64,000 nucleotides of DNA from Phycisphaerae bacterium (GCA_028285035.1 JANQQF010000133.1:62001-126000), one strand, 5' to 3'; shown: positions 7,170-16,653, counted from the first letter of the stretch. Notes: generated from the letters alone by a model not told the origin. A program made the numbers and translations.

Positions 7170-9941
7170 ATGTCTGTGTTAACGCTATTTCAGAAAATCC
7201 AACATAATTTTGATCGACAGCTGCTATTAGTTTGGCTTTTCATCTTCCCTGCGCTCAGCCCCTTAATTCAATCTACCCTGCCTCGGAGTGCCGATGGCTT
7301 GCTGCATCTCTATCGGATTGTCGCTTTAGACCAAGCGTTGCAGCAAGGGGCAATTTTTCCACGGTGGCTTCCTGATTTGGCCTATGGGTATGGTCTGCCT
7401 CTCTTCGTTTTTTATGCCCCACTCACATACTACCTTACCGAACTACCCTATGCCTTGGGTTTTGATATTATTACGGCCATCAATTTATCATTTATCGCCG
7501 CCCTCTTGGTAGCAAGCACTGGGGTCTATCTCTTTATTCGAGATCACCTTGGCCCACAGGCAGGCTTGGTTGCTGCTATTGCCTATATCTACGCCCCCTA
7601 TCAGCTCTTCAACGTCTTTGTGCGAGGGAGTTTTCCCGCTGTCTGGGCAGCGGCCTTATTTCCACTGGCATTTTGGGCGTTTAATCGTTTATTTGTAACG
7701 ACGACATCTCGATGGCTTGTCATCTCTGCCTTTCTCTCCGCCTTAGCCATACTAACCCATAACATCTCCAGTTTATTGTTTTTTCCTGTTCTCGGCTTTT
7801 ATCTAGGCGTTATCTGGTTGTTTGAATTTAAGCAAGCCACCCTGTCATTCCTGAGCCGTATGAAAAAAACAGGCGTAATTGCCGGTGCTTTGCTTCTTGG
7901 CATCGGGATGGCTACCTTCTTCTGGCTACCTGCCATGTTAGAAAGAGATTTTGTCCAAATTGAGCGGGTGATTACGCCGCCTGACTTTGATTATCGTGCC
8001 CATTTTGTCCATCTGGCTGACTTGTTTGTTTGGCCAGATCCAACCAATACAGGGCTGTTTAATCCTGAGTTTCCTTTTACCCTCGGCTTGCCTCAAGTGA
8101 TTTTGGCTGGGCTGGGATTGATTGGCTTGCTTCTGAGAGTAACCCTGGCATCCTCTAAAATAGAATATTTTTTACCTCAAATCAAAGTGATGCTCTTTGC
8201 GTCCATCGGCTTTATGGTCACTTTGTTTATGATGTTACCAATTTCGGTTTGGGTGTGGGATCGCTTGCCCTTGATTGCTTTTGTTCAACACCCCCATCGG
8301 CTGCTCGGTGTTGCCGCTTTTTTGTTAGCCACGGCAGCGGGTGCATTTATCTCGCTGATACCGACCCGCTGGCAATTAGGGGGAACTGTAGTGAGCGTAA
8401 GTCTCATTTTTATTGGAGCCATTCCTTTGCTGTATCCGCGTTACTACGACCCGCTGCCAGCCGAGGCTACGCTCAGTGGAATGTTTGATTACGAATATCA
8501 AATTGGCGCAATCGGGACAACATCGTTTGGCGAGTATGTGCCAATTTGGGTTAGTCAATTGCCCCAAGAGTCGCCCATTCAGGAGATGTATCTATCCGGG
8601 CAATCACCTGAACGGCTTGATGTTGTTTACCTGCCAGAGGGGGCCAGTGTTACAACAACTCGGTACGCTTTTAATGACTTTGAATTTGAGCTTAATGCAC
8701 CAGAAGCGTACCAAGCTATATTCCACACCTTTTATTTTCCAGGTTGGACAGCGTGGCTTAATGGGGAGATGATTGCAACTGCGCCTGTGACTGAGCGAGG
8801 CTTGCTCAGCGTGCCAATGCCTGCGGGGCAACATACCTTGCGACTGACCTTTCAGGAAACGCCAGCGCGTCGTTGGGCCAATGGTATTTCATTTGTCGCG
8901 ATCGGAATAGGGCTGGGGCTATTGTTTTGGCGTCAACAAAACTTATCAGGACAAATAGCCTCTAAAGAAAAGTTGGTTCAATTACCTTCACGCGAATGGT
9001 TAACCTTAGGTGGTCTGGCTGTCGGCTTGATTCTTGCTAAAGGGCTGTATCTTGATCGCTTTGACTCCCCCTTCAAACAGAGCTTTGATGGTGCCCAAGT
9101 TAAAGGCATCGATCAGCCACTTCAAGTTAACTTTAGACACGAGCTGAAGCTATTGGGTTATGACTTACCTGACAGTGAGATTGAGGCTGGGGAGACATTT
9201 GACCTGACCGCCTACTGGCAAACCACGCAAAATCTTAGCACAGATTATAGCATTTTGGCCCAATTGGTCGATGAAAACAAAAATCTCTACGCCAGCCAAG
9301 ATAATCTTCATCCCGGTCAGGTTCCGCTCCGACGCTGGGAGCCGTGGCACTTTGGTCAAGACCCCCATTCAATCCGAGTCCCCTTCGGCACGCCCCCCGG
9401 CCAATATTTTCTCATCACTGGACCTTATCATCCCGAAACTTGGTCTCGTCTCGCTGTCGTCGAGGGTGACCAACCCAACTGGCCCGATGTCTTCGCAATT
9501 CCAGTCACCGTTAATCGTTCTACCCAAACCCCCTCGATTACGGACTTAGAGATAACTTGGTTGCTATCCTCACCCGTTTCATTTGGCCTCCTTCAGCTCC
9601 TTGGCGCTTCTCCCGAGCGCGAAACCATCCCCCAAAACAACATCTTTCGTTTTGCTCTCTTTTGGCAGGCTACAAAGCAGCCAGATCAGAATTATGCAAT
9701 TCATCTAAGATTGGTTGATGAAGCTGGCAATGTTACTGTTGAACAGGATATTATGCCCTCGCATAATCGGTACCCTACATCTGAATGGACCGAGGGAGAG
9801 ATTGTGCGTGATAATCAGGCTTTGTGGGTTTCGTCTGAGTTTGAGGCGGGGCGATATCAGGTGGAGGTGCGGCTGTTGGATGAGGATGGAGGGCCGATGG
9901 GGGAGTGGGAGGTTTTAGGGGAGGTAATAGTTGTTGAATAA
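7170..9941 (+). CDS. Multi-pass membrane protein, PTPS-related/GT-C-like family
   Basis: 923 aa. About a dozen hydrophobic segments fill residues 15-400 and a further one lies near 575-590. The N-terminal region (SADGLLHLYR, then AYGYGLPLFVFYAPL) matches the family annotated in Chloroflexota as 6-pyruvoyl-tetrahydropterin synthase-related membrane proteins. These have the layout of GT-C lipid-linked-sugar glycosyltransferases, with an acidic D-G-x-x-H in the first periplasmic loop. The C-terminal third (about 620-923) is soluble and contains two related beta-rich modules built around FDLTAYWQT and FRFALFWQA. A role in adding sugars to surface glycans alongside the two glycosidase-like neighbours is inference. 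No clear ribosome site precedes ATG 7170. Confidence 0.7.
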   Translation: MSVLTLFQKIQHNFDRQLLLVWLFIFPALSPLIQSTLPRSADGLLHLYRIVALDQALQQGAIFPRWLPDLAYGYGLPLFVFYAPLTYYLTELPYALGFDIITAINLSFIAALLVASTGVYLFIRDHLGPQAGLVAAIAYIYAPYQLFNVFVRGSFPAVWAAALFPLAFWAFNRLFVTTTSRWLVISAFLSALAILTHNISSLLFFPVLGFYLGVIWLFEFKQATLSFLSRMKKTGVIAGALLLGIGMATFFWLPAMLERDFVQIERVITPPDFDYRAHFVHLADLFVWPDPTNTGLFNPEFPFTLGLPQVILAGLGLIGLLLRVTLASSKIEYFLPQIKVMLFASIGFMVTLFMMLPISVWVWDRLPLIAFVQHPHRLLGVAAFLLATAAGAFISLIPTRWQLGGTVVSVSLIFIGAIPLLYPRYYDPLPAEATLSGMFDYEYQIGAIGTTSFGEYVPIWVSQLPQESPIQEMYLSGQSPERLDVVYLPEGASVTTTRYAFNDFEFELNAPEAYQAIFHTFYFPGWTAWLNGEMIATAPVTERGLLSVPMPAGQHTLRLTFQETPARRWANGISFVAIGIGLGLLFWRQQNLSGQIASKEKLVQLPSREWLTLGGLAVGLILAKGLYLDRFDSPFKQSFDGAQVKGIDQPLQVNFRHELKLLGYDLPDSEIEAGETFDLTAYWQTTQNLSTDYSILAQLVDENKNLYASQDNLHPGQVPLRRWEPWHFGQDPHSIRVPFGTPPGQYFLITGPYHPETWSRLAVVEGDQPNWPDVFAIPVTVNRSTQTPSITDLEITWLLSSPVSFGLLQLLGASPERETIPQNNIFRFALFWQATKQPDQNYAIHLRLVDEAGNVTVEQDIMPSHNRYPTSEWTEGEIVRDNQALWVSSEFEAGRYQVEVRLLDEDGGPMGEWEVLGEVIVVE

Positions 9942-9978
9942 TTTACCAAGCTATAGCAATAAAATTTCAAGAAATCAA

Positions 9979-10008
9979 AAAATGCTGCCAATTTGGCAGC
10001 ATTTTGTT
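9979..10008. terminator. Bidirectional terminator between membrane protein and tRNA
   Basis: AAAATGCTGCC (9979-9989) pairs perfectly with GGCAGCATTTT (9995-10005) around AATTT. A-rich and T-rich flanks on both sides let it work for the plus-strand gene ending at 9941 and for the minus-strand tRNA. Confidence 0.88.
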
Positions 10009-10025
10009 GATATTGGATATAAAGG

Positions 10026-10099
10026 TGCTGATGGGTGGACTCGAACCACCGACCTCGAAATTATGAGTTTCGCGCTCTAACCAGCTGAGCTACATCAGC
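10026..10099 (-). tRNA. tRNA-Met (anticodon CAU)
   Basis: On the minus strand a full cloverleaf folds: acceptor GCTGATG/CATCAGC, D arm GCTC/GAGC, anticodon stem CGAAA/TTTCG enclosing loop CTCATAA (anticodon CAU), T stem GGTGG/CCACC with loop TTCGAGT, discriminator A. The gene does not encode CCA; the discriminator is followed by CCT. The paired first acceptor bases (G1-C72) argue against an initiator tRNA. Elongator Met is most likely; a lysidine-modified tRNA-Ile2 with the same anticodon cannot be fully excluded. Confidence 0.93.
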
Positions 10100-10218
10100 A
10101 GAAGCATCGAACATTTTATTCAAAAGTAGGGGTCTGTCAAATTCAGACAGAGTATACAGAAAGTATAGGTGAAGGCACAAAGCTGGGAATGGGCGAGGGC
10201 ATTGACAGGGATGTCAAA

Positions 10219-10665
10219 TTACGGAGGCGAGTTGTCGCTGCCAAAGAAGAGCTGCCACCAAGCTTCGGCTGGGGTTTGCGGGGCTGGATTGTGTGGGATC
10301 ACGGTGGTTTCTGGGGCTTCTGCTGGTACGGGTTGAGGTAAGGCTTCGGGGGTAGCCATTACAACCACGACGGTTTCGCCTTCTCTGGCCCATTTCAGTT
10401 CGCGGCGGGCGACATCTTCAATGTAAAGATCACTGGCCACATAACTACGTTGGGCGAGTAGCTCTTCCTGCTCGGCGCGGGCCAAATCGACCTCTAGACT
10501 TAGGCGTTCGGCCTCACGTTGGATACGATAGTTTGCGGCGGCGCGGCGACCAAAATCTACGATGAGAAATATTGAAATAGATAAAGCAATAATCGCAATA
10601 AATTGCGCTAACGGTGCTCTAGTAGACGATGTTGATGTTTCTTTTGGTGTTTCTGTTTCGCTCAC
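10219..10665 (-). CDS. FtsB/DivIC-like septum formation initiator
   Basis: 148 aa with a short polar N-terminus, one transmembrane helix (about residues 21-41) and a coiled-coil (RIQREAERLSLEVDLARAEQEEL) followed by the AREGETVVVV segment typical of the DivIC/FtsB family. These are bitopic divisome proteins that link FtsL and FtsQ at the septum. A 45-residue Pro-rich tail follows and is not part of the usual core. The start is GTG at 10665 with GAGGACTT just upstream; a consensus-like promoter lies about 50 bp further. Assignment rests on topology plus coiled coil, which is characteristic but not unique. Confidence 0.75.
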   Translation of the reverse strand: MSETETPKETSTSSTRAPLAQFIAIIALSISIFLIVDFGRRAAANYRIQREAERLSLEVDLARAEQEELLAQRSYVASDLYIEDVARRELKWAREGETVVVVMATPEALPQPVPAEAPETTVIPHNPAPQTPAEAWWQLFFGSDNSPP

Positions 10666-10714
10666 AAGTCCTCAATTTTCGTGGGCTAATAATTCATTCT
10701 GTAGAGTAACAATG

Positions 10715-10743
10715 ATGATACAATATCTTGGATTGAGTGTCAA
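10715..10743 (-). promoter_or_regulatory. Sigma-70-type promoter for the FtsB-like gene
   Basis: Read on the minus strand: TTGACA (10743-10738), a 17-bp spacer, TATCAT (10720-10715). It points at the GTG start at 10665 with a leader of about 40 nt. Confidence 0.65.
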
Positions 10744-10787
10744 TCGGTTATGTTAACCCGAACTACCCAAATTTAAGATTTTATGGC

Positions 10788-11429
10788 CTATGACAAGTTT
10801 AATCGAAAGCCGTGTCCACGGACGGTTTCAACATATCGGTGATCGGAGTCAATTTCGGCTAAACGCTCTCGTAGTCGACGGGCCAAGGCATCGATAGCTT
10901 GCTCAGAGACCCCTTCTGCCTCTTCAGCAGACCAGACCACTGTCACAATTTCATCACGAGAAACAACATTGCCAGAGTTTTTATAAAGCAGCTCTAGCAT
11001 CGTGTATTGGGCGACTGATAAAGACGGATCAATCTCGATTTCTTTGACCCAAACCCGTTTAGCAGCGGGGTCCATGCGAATGGAAGGTTGCTCAAATTTA
11101 GCAATCACTGGGGCCGTTGCATCATCTTCAACAAAGGTTAACTTTGCACAAAGGGCAATGCCCAATTCATCCCCATTTCGAATGGGTTGAGGCTCTTGGG
11201 TCAAGGCTTCACCGTTTAGAAACGTACCATTCTTACTTCCCAAATCTCGCAGGGTATACCCTTGAGGCGTATGGGCGATTTCAGCGTGACGTCGTGAGAC
11301 TTGGCGATCATCAATTTGAATATCGCTATGGTGATCACGCCCGATGATCATAGTTGAGCCGATGAGGGGCCATTGAGTTTGGGGGCTGTTCCCTTCGTGA
11401 ACGAGCAACATTGCAACTTCATTTGACAT
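10788..11429 (-). CDS. FHA domain / winged-helix transcriptional regulator
   Basis: 213 aa. Residues about 25-95 form a forkhead-associated domain with its phosphothreonine-binding signature (GRDHHSD, SRRHAEI, LGSKNGTFLNG). Residues about 118-213 form an OmpR/PhoB-type winged helix (VAQYTMLELLYKN, then RRLRERL and YVETVRGHGFRL). It is therefore likely a DNA-binding protein switched by binding a phosphothreonine ligand. The order is FHA first, opposite to mycobacterial EmbR. It is divergent from a Ser/Thr kinase gene starting at 11662, the obvious candidate partner. Start: ATG 11429 after GAGAGG; an in-frame GTG lies 9 nt upstream. Confidence 0.88.
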   Translation of the reverse strand: MSNEVAMLLVHEGNSPQTQWPLIGSTMIIGRDHHSDIQIDDRQVSRRHAEIAHTPQGYTLRDLGSKNGTFLNGEALTQEPQPIRNGDELGIALCAKLTFVEDDATAPVIAKFEQPSIRMDPAAKRVWVKEIEIDPSLSVAQYTMLELLYKNSGNVVSRDEIVTVVWSAEEAEGVSEQAIDALARRLRERLAEIDSDHRYVETVRGHGFRLNLS

Positions 11430-11454
11430 AATGAACACCTCTCTGAATGTAATA

Positions 11455-11471
11455 GTCTGAGAGTTTCAGAC
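11455..11471. promoter_or_regulatory. Small inverted repeat in the FHA-regulator/kinase divergent region
   Basis: GTCTGA (11455-11460) and TCAGAC (11466-11471) form a dyad with 5-nt centre between divergent start codons at 11429 and 11662. A TGGTATTAT extended -10-like word follows at about 11480 on the plus strand. Possible operator for the neighbouring winged-helix regulator; not tested. Confidence 0.35.
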
Positions 11472-11661
11472 CTGCTCAGTGGTATTATAAAGTAACAAGA
11501 GATTACAGGCGTATTCCGTCAATTTCATACCTGATAATGATGATTAGAATTTGTTACTTTATTACCTCGCTGAGAATAGATCGCTCTTGACAGAACGGGG
11601 TGGTTTGACTAAGCTATTGTATGGTGCAGCATGTACTGTTGCGCCAAAAGGCGGAGAAGAC

Positions 11662-12708
11662 ATGTCACGATTATTGACCCCCGATACCATCCTTTGGTCA
11701 CGGTATCGTATTTTGACGTTGGTTGGTCAAGGGGGAATGGGCGCTATATACCAAGCGGAAGATTTGCGCTTGGAAGGGCGTCTCTGTGCAATTAAAGAAG
11801 TTATTATCGATCCTAGCGCATCCAAGGCCTATCAGGAGCAGATGCAGTCTGCATTTCATCGAGAAGCCAGTGTATTGGCTCGTCTTGATCATCCCAACCT
11901 CCCCAAGGTTTCGGACTTCTTTTTCTATAACGGACATGATTACTTAGTTATGGATTTCGTGCCTGGACAGGATTTACGTGAAGTCATCGAACACGCTCGC
12001 CATAAAGAACAATTTATCCCAGAAGATCAAGTCCTAACTTGGGGTGAGCAGCTGATTGACGCTTTGGAATATCTACACCAGCAAGACCCTCCCGTTTTAC
12101 ACCGCGATATAAAACCATCCAATATAAAACTTATGCCCAACGGTACGATTAAATTGGTTGACTTTGGGCTGGTAAAATTAATGGTTCCTGATGATAATCG
12201 AACTGTCACAGTTTTACAAGGTCGGGCGACCATTCAATATGCTCCCCTAGAACAAATCGGGGGAGATACTGGTTACACCGATAGCCGCTCAGATATTTAT
12301 TCTCTGGGAGCGACCTTGTATCATCTTTTAACCAATGAACCACCCCCAGATGCCAAAACTCGTTATGTGCGAGGTAAACGGCAATCAACCTTGAGTATCA
12401 GCGAGATCAATCATAAGGTGTCGCCCCAAACCGAGCAAGCAGTTCTGCACGCTTTAGGCTTGCATCCAGAAGATCGCCCCGATAGCGTTCATCAATTTCG
12501 GCGTGAATTGTTAAGCCATGCGCCCATCGTTATTAACGGCAACACTGTGAATGGTTGGCGTTTTGCCTTCTGGCGCAATCGTGTACTCATTGCATTGGTC
12601 ACGGCCCTGTTGATTTTGGCGATTATCTTAACATTTACCCCTGGCATCTCCGAAGACGCTTTACAATCGACCCTCGTCAATCCCATCAGTGTTGTTGACC
12701 CCAACTAA
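11662..12708 (+). CDS. Hanks-type Ser/Thr protein kinase with C-terminal transmembrane helix
   Basis: 348 aa. All core kinase elements are present: Gly loop GQGGMGAIY, AIKE lysine, HRDIKPSN catalytic loop near residue 147, DFG near 167, and a substrate loop with YAPLEQ. A single hydrophobic helix (VLIALVTALLILAIILTF) near residues 311-330 is followed by only about 18 residues, so there is no sensor domain outside the membrane. ATG 11662 is preferred because GGCGGAG lies 7 nt upstream; upstream in-frame codons lack a site. It is divergent from the FHA regulator, which could read its phosphorylation. Convergent end with the next gene has no clear terminator hairpin. Confidence 0.92.
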   Translation: MSRLLTPDTILWSRYRILTLVGQGGMGAIYQAEDLRLEGRLCAIKEVIIDPSASKAYQEQMQSAFHREASVLARLDHPNLPKVSDFFFYNGHDYLVMDFVPGQDLREVIEHARHKEQFIPEDQVLTWGEQLIDALEYLHQQDPPVLHRDIKPSNIKLMPNGTIKLVDFGLVKLMVPDDNRTVTVLQGRATIQYAPLEQIGGDTGYTDSRSDIYSLGATLYHLLTNEPPPDAKTRYVRGKRQSTLSISEINHKVSPQTEQAVLHALGLHPEDRPDSVHQFRRELLSHAPIVINGNTVNGWRFAFWRNRVLIALVTALLILAIILTFTPGISEDALQSTLVNPISVVDPN

Positions 12709-12778
12709 CACATCTTCTTAACCTACTATTTTATACGCTTGCTACGCTGCGTCCTTGAAACTTTGCGCCTGACTTAAT

Positions 12779-15700
12779 CTAATTTCTTTTTACCCAAAAA
12801 ATACGTCCAGGCTTCAAATACCAGGCAATCATTCCCGCGATCGCAAAAAGGAGCGTGATAAGCGGTGCCACCCAGTGGCCGATGGTGTTACGAATAACCA
12901 ATTCTGCTAAATAGGGGGAGTCTGGAAATGTTAATGCGGCGATGGTGAAGCTAATATACCCAATCAAACCAAAGGCCATCGCAACCAAAGCGGGGCGAAT
13001 GCGTTCCTCTAATGAAAAACGATCACCACCCAATGTAAAGGCGATTGCCCCAATTAAAAGTGCTGCCAAGGCCGAATAGGCCAAATCGACATAATTCACT
13101 GGACGGGCAGGCATTGTAGGTTCCCCTCCAATAAAGGGGGTTGCTGTCGGAACTGGGGTCGGTGTATCAGTTGGGGTGGGGGTAAAAGTGGCTGTGGGCG
13201 TTGGTGTATTGGTTGGCACAGGGGTGCCGGTTGGACTGGCGGTTGGGGTCACGGTTGGCGTCGGCGTGTCCACAATCCCAGGGCCAATATTAAATGGAAT
13301 ACCTTCTACAACTAAACCACTCAACGCACTCACCAAAAGCGGGGAGTCTTTTTCCTTGACAATTAGAATTTCAGCCACTCCATTTACAGTTTTTGCTTCC
13401 AGAAAGCTTTGAAAAGAGTTTTCCAATGGATAGAACCGTGAAAAATTAACGAGGGTGCCATCTGGAACGGGCTGGCCATTACGATCAACAATGACACTGG
13501 TTCGAAAAATCAGTTCTTCACCTACCTCTAGGTCAAACGTCATTATTGGATTTTCATCCTCCTCTCCGACTGACCTCGTCACACCATTACTGTCAACCCA
13601 AACGATAGGCTCAAGCTGAATCGATTGATTTGGGTCTGGACTAAGATCAAGCGGTCCAATCGCTGGAATTGTGACTGGTGACGCTCCGGATGGCTCGAAT
13701 TGCTGAAAAAGCAAACGAGCCGCTGCTTCAAGATGGGCAGGGGTTTTGCTATAGAAACTGTAGAAGGCTGTGAGTTGACCAACTTCGGTTTCATCCAAAA
13801 AATAGGGAGCATTAAACGCAAAAAGAACTAGATTTTTATTACGGATTGTGTCGTATCTATTTCTAAGCAAGAGGCGAACCGCATCTGATTGAGGCGCTGT
13901 TTCAGGGTCAATATCAAGCATCGCAAAAATAATCCAGTCCGCCGACGTGATAAGGTCATTTGTGATAATAGCTTGATTTGGGAGTTCCTCTGTCGTCGAA
14001 GCCTCCTCATCCGAAGCTGTTTCTGCTTGATTCTCTTCATCCTCTGTATTACCATCCTCTGCTACTGTTTCGTCCTCTTCAACCTGTGGTTCAGAAGGAA
14101 TTTCAAAAGTAAGGGCTGTTTTTAAGTCTCCGAAACTAATACTATTAATTTGTTCGGCAGAAATTTGCCCAGTTGCTTCTGGCCCAAATAGGTCAAGGAT
14201 GATTTCTTCTAAATTGTTAGTTGTAATCAGATTAAATCGTGGGCAGACAGAACAATCGCGAACAATGCGGTTATCGGTGACAATTAAAATATTTTCGTCT
14301 GGTTGAGGGGGTTCGGTCAATGTTGCTACCCCTTCCTGCGTTAAGGGGGTAATCAAGCTAACCCCAGCTTGAGCAATTGATGCTAGATCTGATGCTCCCT
14401 GATCGAGTAATTCTAAATTCGTTTCAGGGGATAATACCTCAGCTTCTAGCAAATCTGCTCCATAAATTTTGATTTTAGCCCGGATAATGTTTTTGACCGC
14501 CCGGTCAACACCCGCTTGAAATCCAGGGTCATCAGCATATTTTTCCTGAAAAAACTCGATCGCATTGATGATATTAGCTAATTCAGCCTCAGAATCATCT
14601 TCAAACGAAAAATCGGTAACGAGAAGCAAATCACTGCCCGCTAAAAAAGCATCCTGAGCTAAACGGCGGGCTGGAAAAGATTCTTGATTTGAGACAATAC
14701 CTTCCAAGGTTGCTGGTACCCCAAGTGGGGCGCTGACAATGAGTCCTCCTGCTTCTCGCCAAGGTACAAACTCTTCGAGGGCTAGAATTGCCGGAAGATT
14801 ACGGGCATCAAGACTAATTGGGACATTCCCTGGCAGACCTCGATAGCGAATGTTAGCGGTCATCAGCCCGTCAGTTATCCCGGCTCGATCATTAGGATCA
14901 TTAGGATTTAGATGCGTAATCGCGAAAAAGGGCGGAAGTTCGGTTAAACGTAAATCATCTAGAGATTTTGCGATAGCAGGAAGCGCCTGATCAATTTCAC
15001 GATCGCTACTACCAAAGCCAGGAAAATGGGTGGCAATTGTTAAAAGTTGTTCATTACTGCCTTGTTGGATGCCGCGAATATACGCTTCTCCCATCTGTTC
15101 CACCCAGAAGGGATGACCCCCAAACGTGCGTACCCCTAATGAGCCACTTAAATCTGAGCGTGGGTTATCCAGTACATCCAATGATGGACCAAATAACATA
15201 TTCACGCCTAACAGTGATAATTCTCGCCCAACAATTTCCCCCACCATTCGGGCATTTTCGGGATCCCAAGTGGCCCCGATTGCCATTTGGCTAGGGATAT
15301 TGGTTAACCCATTGCGGATCTGAGTGTTAGGATATCCGTCCCCCTCATGCTGAATAGCAATGAAGAGAGGGATGGGAGTGTATGATGTCGGCGTATTGGT
15401 GACGACAGGTGTGGCACTGACGGTCGGGGTTAGGGGGGATGCTGAGGTGATTGCTAAAGTTTGGGTTAAAGGGGGCTGTAAAGCTAAATTTTGCAGGCGA
15501 TTGTTTAGGTTGAGGATACGACTAGGGGTGTTTCCCCGGTTTGTGAAATTTCGATTTTCAGCCGAGATAACAATCCCACCCACCCGATAGGTCTGGATGA
15601 GCTGGGCAATATTTGAGTTCGGAGAAAGGTTTGCGCCATCAAAGGAAACAATAAATAGCTGTCCGACACGCTCGGCTGGGGTAAGGGAATTAAATATTGT

Positions 15701-15835
15701 CTCAACAACAAGGTCGGTCTCATTCGTTGAGGTTTGAGCATTTGTTGAAAATGGTTGTTCACCTATCACAAATAGAAGGGTAAACAGTATAAAAACATGT
15801 AGAAAAAATCGTCTAAGACGGCGTAAAATGATCAC
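12779..15835 (-). CDS. Secreted membrane protein with degenerate GH3 (NagZ-like) domain
   Basis: 1018 aa. A signal peptide (about 1-33) precedes a GH3 fold of the beta-N-acetylhexosaminidase type (LTPAERVGQLFIVSFDG, NMLFGPSLDV, DAFLAGSDLLLV). Catalytic landmarks are lost. The KHFPGHG...DSH signature reads THFPGFGSSDREID near residue 267, and the SDDLSM nucleophile region reads SAPLGV near 363, without Asp. Hydrolase activity is therefore doubtful. After an acidic stretch and a beta-rich region comes a Thr-Pro linker (about 853-905), then three or four transmembrane helices to the C-terminus. It lies downstream of rsmG (101 bp), probably the last gene of that run. Confidence 0.8.
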   Translation of the reverse strand: MIILRRLRRFFLHVFILFTLLFVIGEQPFSTNAQTSTNETDLVVETIFNSLTPAERVGQLFIVSFDGANLSPNSNIAQLIQTYRVGGIVISAENRNFTNRGNTPSRILNLNNRLQNLALQPPLTQTLAITSASPLTPTVSATPVVTNTPTSYTPIPLFIAIQHEGDGYPNTQIRNGLTNIPSQMAIGATWDPENARMVGEIVGRELSLLGVNMLFGPSLDVLDNPRSDLSGSLGVRTFGGHPFWVEQMGEAYIRGIQQGSNEQLLTIATHFPGFGSSDREIDQALPAIAKSLDDLRLTELPPFFAITHLNPNDPNDRAGITDGLMTANIRYRGLPGNVPISLDARNLPAILALEEFVPWREAGGLIVSAPLGVPATLEGIVSNQESFPARRLAQDAFLAGSDLLLVTDFSFEDDSEAELANIINAIEFFQEKYADDPGFQAGVDRAVKNIIRAKIKIYGADLLEAEVLSPETNLELLDQGASDLASIAQAGVSLITPLTQEGVATLTEPPQPDENILIVTDNRIVRDCSVCPRFNLITTNNLEEIILDLFGPEATGQISAEQINSISFGDLKTALTFEIPSEPQVEEDETVAEDGNTEDEENQAETASDEEASTTEELPNQAIITNDLITSADWIIFAMLDIDPETAPQSDAVRLLLRNRYDTIRNKNLVLFAFNAPYFLDETEVGQLTAFYSFYSKTPAHLEAAARLLFQQFEPSGASPVTIPAIGPLDLSPDPNQSIQLEPIVWVDSNGVTRSVGEEDENPIMTFDLEVGEELIFRTSVIVDRNGQPVPDGTLVNFSRFYPLENSFQSFLEAKTVNGVAEILIVKEKDSPLLVSALSGLVVEGIPFNIGPGIVDTPTPTVTPTASPTGTPVPTNTPTPTATFTPTPTDTPTPVPTATPFIGGEPTMPARPVNYVDLAYSALAALLIGAIAFTLGGDRFSLEERIRPALVAMAFGLIGYISFTIAALTFPDSPYLAELVIRNTIGHWVAPLITLLFAIAGMIAWYLKPGRIFWVKRN

Positions 15836-15936
15836 CCCTAAAAATAAAGCCTCACAGTCAAATAAGGATTCAAATTGTAAGTATACCGTCGAACAAGGGT
15901 TGCGTCAATCGAAAAACAGGCGGCCTTTTTTGGGGA

Positions 15937-16653
15937 TTATAATGGCTTTTTCGAAGGTAATCCAGCTCGACGAGGATACTGTTTTGGTGTGGCCTGAGTC
16001 TTACGAATAATGATCAGATGACGCTCAGCTTGCAGAGGCTCTAGCTCAATAGGCTGAACTGACTCTATTGATCCACCGAGAAGCTTGAGGGCGTTTTTTG
16101 CAGCCGAAACTTCTTCTGTTGGTGTTTGCCCCTTCTGCAGAAGAAGTGTTCCATTTTTCTTGACAAACGGTAACGTGTATTCGATTAATACGGGCAAAGC
16201 AGCGACGGCTCGGGCTACGGCTATGTCAAATTGACCCCGATACTGGGGCTGTTGTCCGGCATCTTCTGCTCGAGCGGTTACAACCTCAACATTCGAAAGC
16301 GATAATGTCTGCACAACATAGGTTAAAAAATCTGTCTTTTTTCGAGTGGTCTCAAGTAACGTTAATTGTAATTCAGGCTGAACAATTTTTAGAGGTAAGC
16401 CTGGAAAACCTGCGCCAGTCCCCACATCGATAAGTTTGATTGATGTGGAGAGATGTTTGAGAAACGGGAAGATAGTGAGCGAGTCAAGAAAATGCTTAAT
16501 TGCAATGTCTCTTGGCTCAATAATTCGGGTGAGATTGACCCGCTGGTTCCATTCAACTAATAGTTGGGCGTACTGCTCAAGTAGATCAAATTGAGCCTGG
16601 GAAAGGGGCAAATCTAGCTCAAGAAGATGCTGGTGGAGATGTTCAGAGATCAT
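15937..16653 (-). CDS. rsmG: 16S rRNA (guanine527-N7)-methyltransferase
   Basis: 238 aa, close to the usual size. Rossmann motif I is [17 protein letters not shown], the hallmark RsmG form, preceded by the N-terminal helix region with [10 protein letters not shown] and KHFLDSL. The enzyme adds the N7 methyl to G527 in the 530 loop of 16S rRNA using SAM. Its start codon overlaps the rnz stop by 4 bp (ATGA type), so translation is probably coupled to the RNA-maturation gene upstream. Confidence 0.96.
   Translation of the reverse strand: MISEHLHQHLLELDLPLSQAQFDLLEQYAQLLVEWNQRVNLTRIIEPRDIAIKHFLDSLTIFPFLKHLSTSIKLIDVGTGAGFPGLPLKIVQPELQLTLLETTRKKTDFLTYVVQTLSLSNVEVVTARAEDAGQQPQYRGQFDIAVARAVAALPVLIEYTLPFVKKNGTLLLQKGQTPTEEVSAAKNALKLLGGSIESVQPIELEPLQAERHLIIIRKTQATPKQYPRRAGLPSKKPL

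Noticed and set aside
11587..11610. TTGACA upstream of the Ser/Thr kinase as a promoter
   Set aside because: The -35 is exact, but the sequence 17 bp on (TAAGCT) is a poor -10; too weak to list as a feature.
12709..12778. Terminator between the convergent kinase and GH3-like genes
   Set aside because: Only a 4-bp ACGC/GCGT pairing was found, with no T-run.
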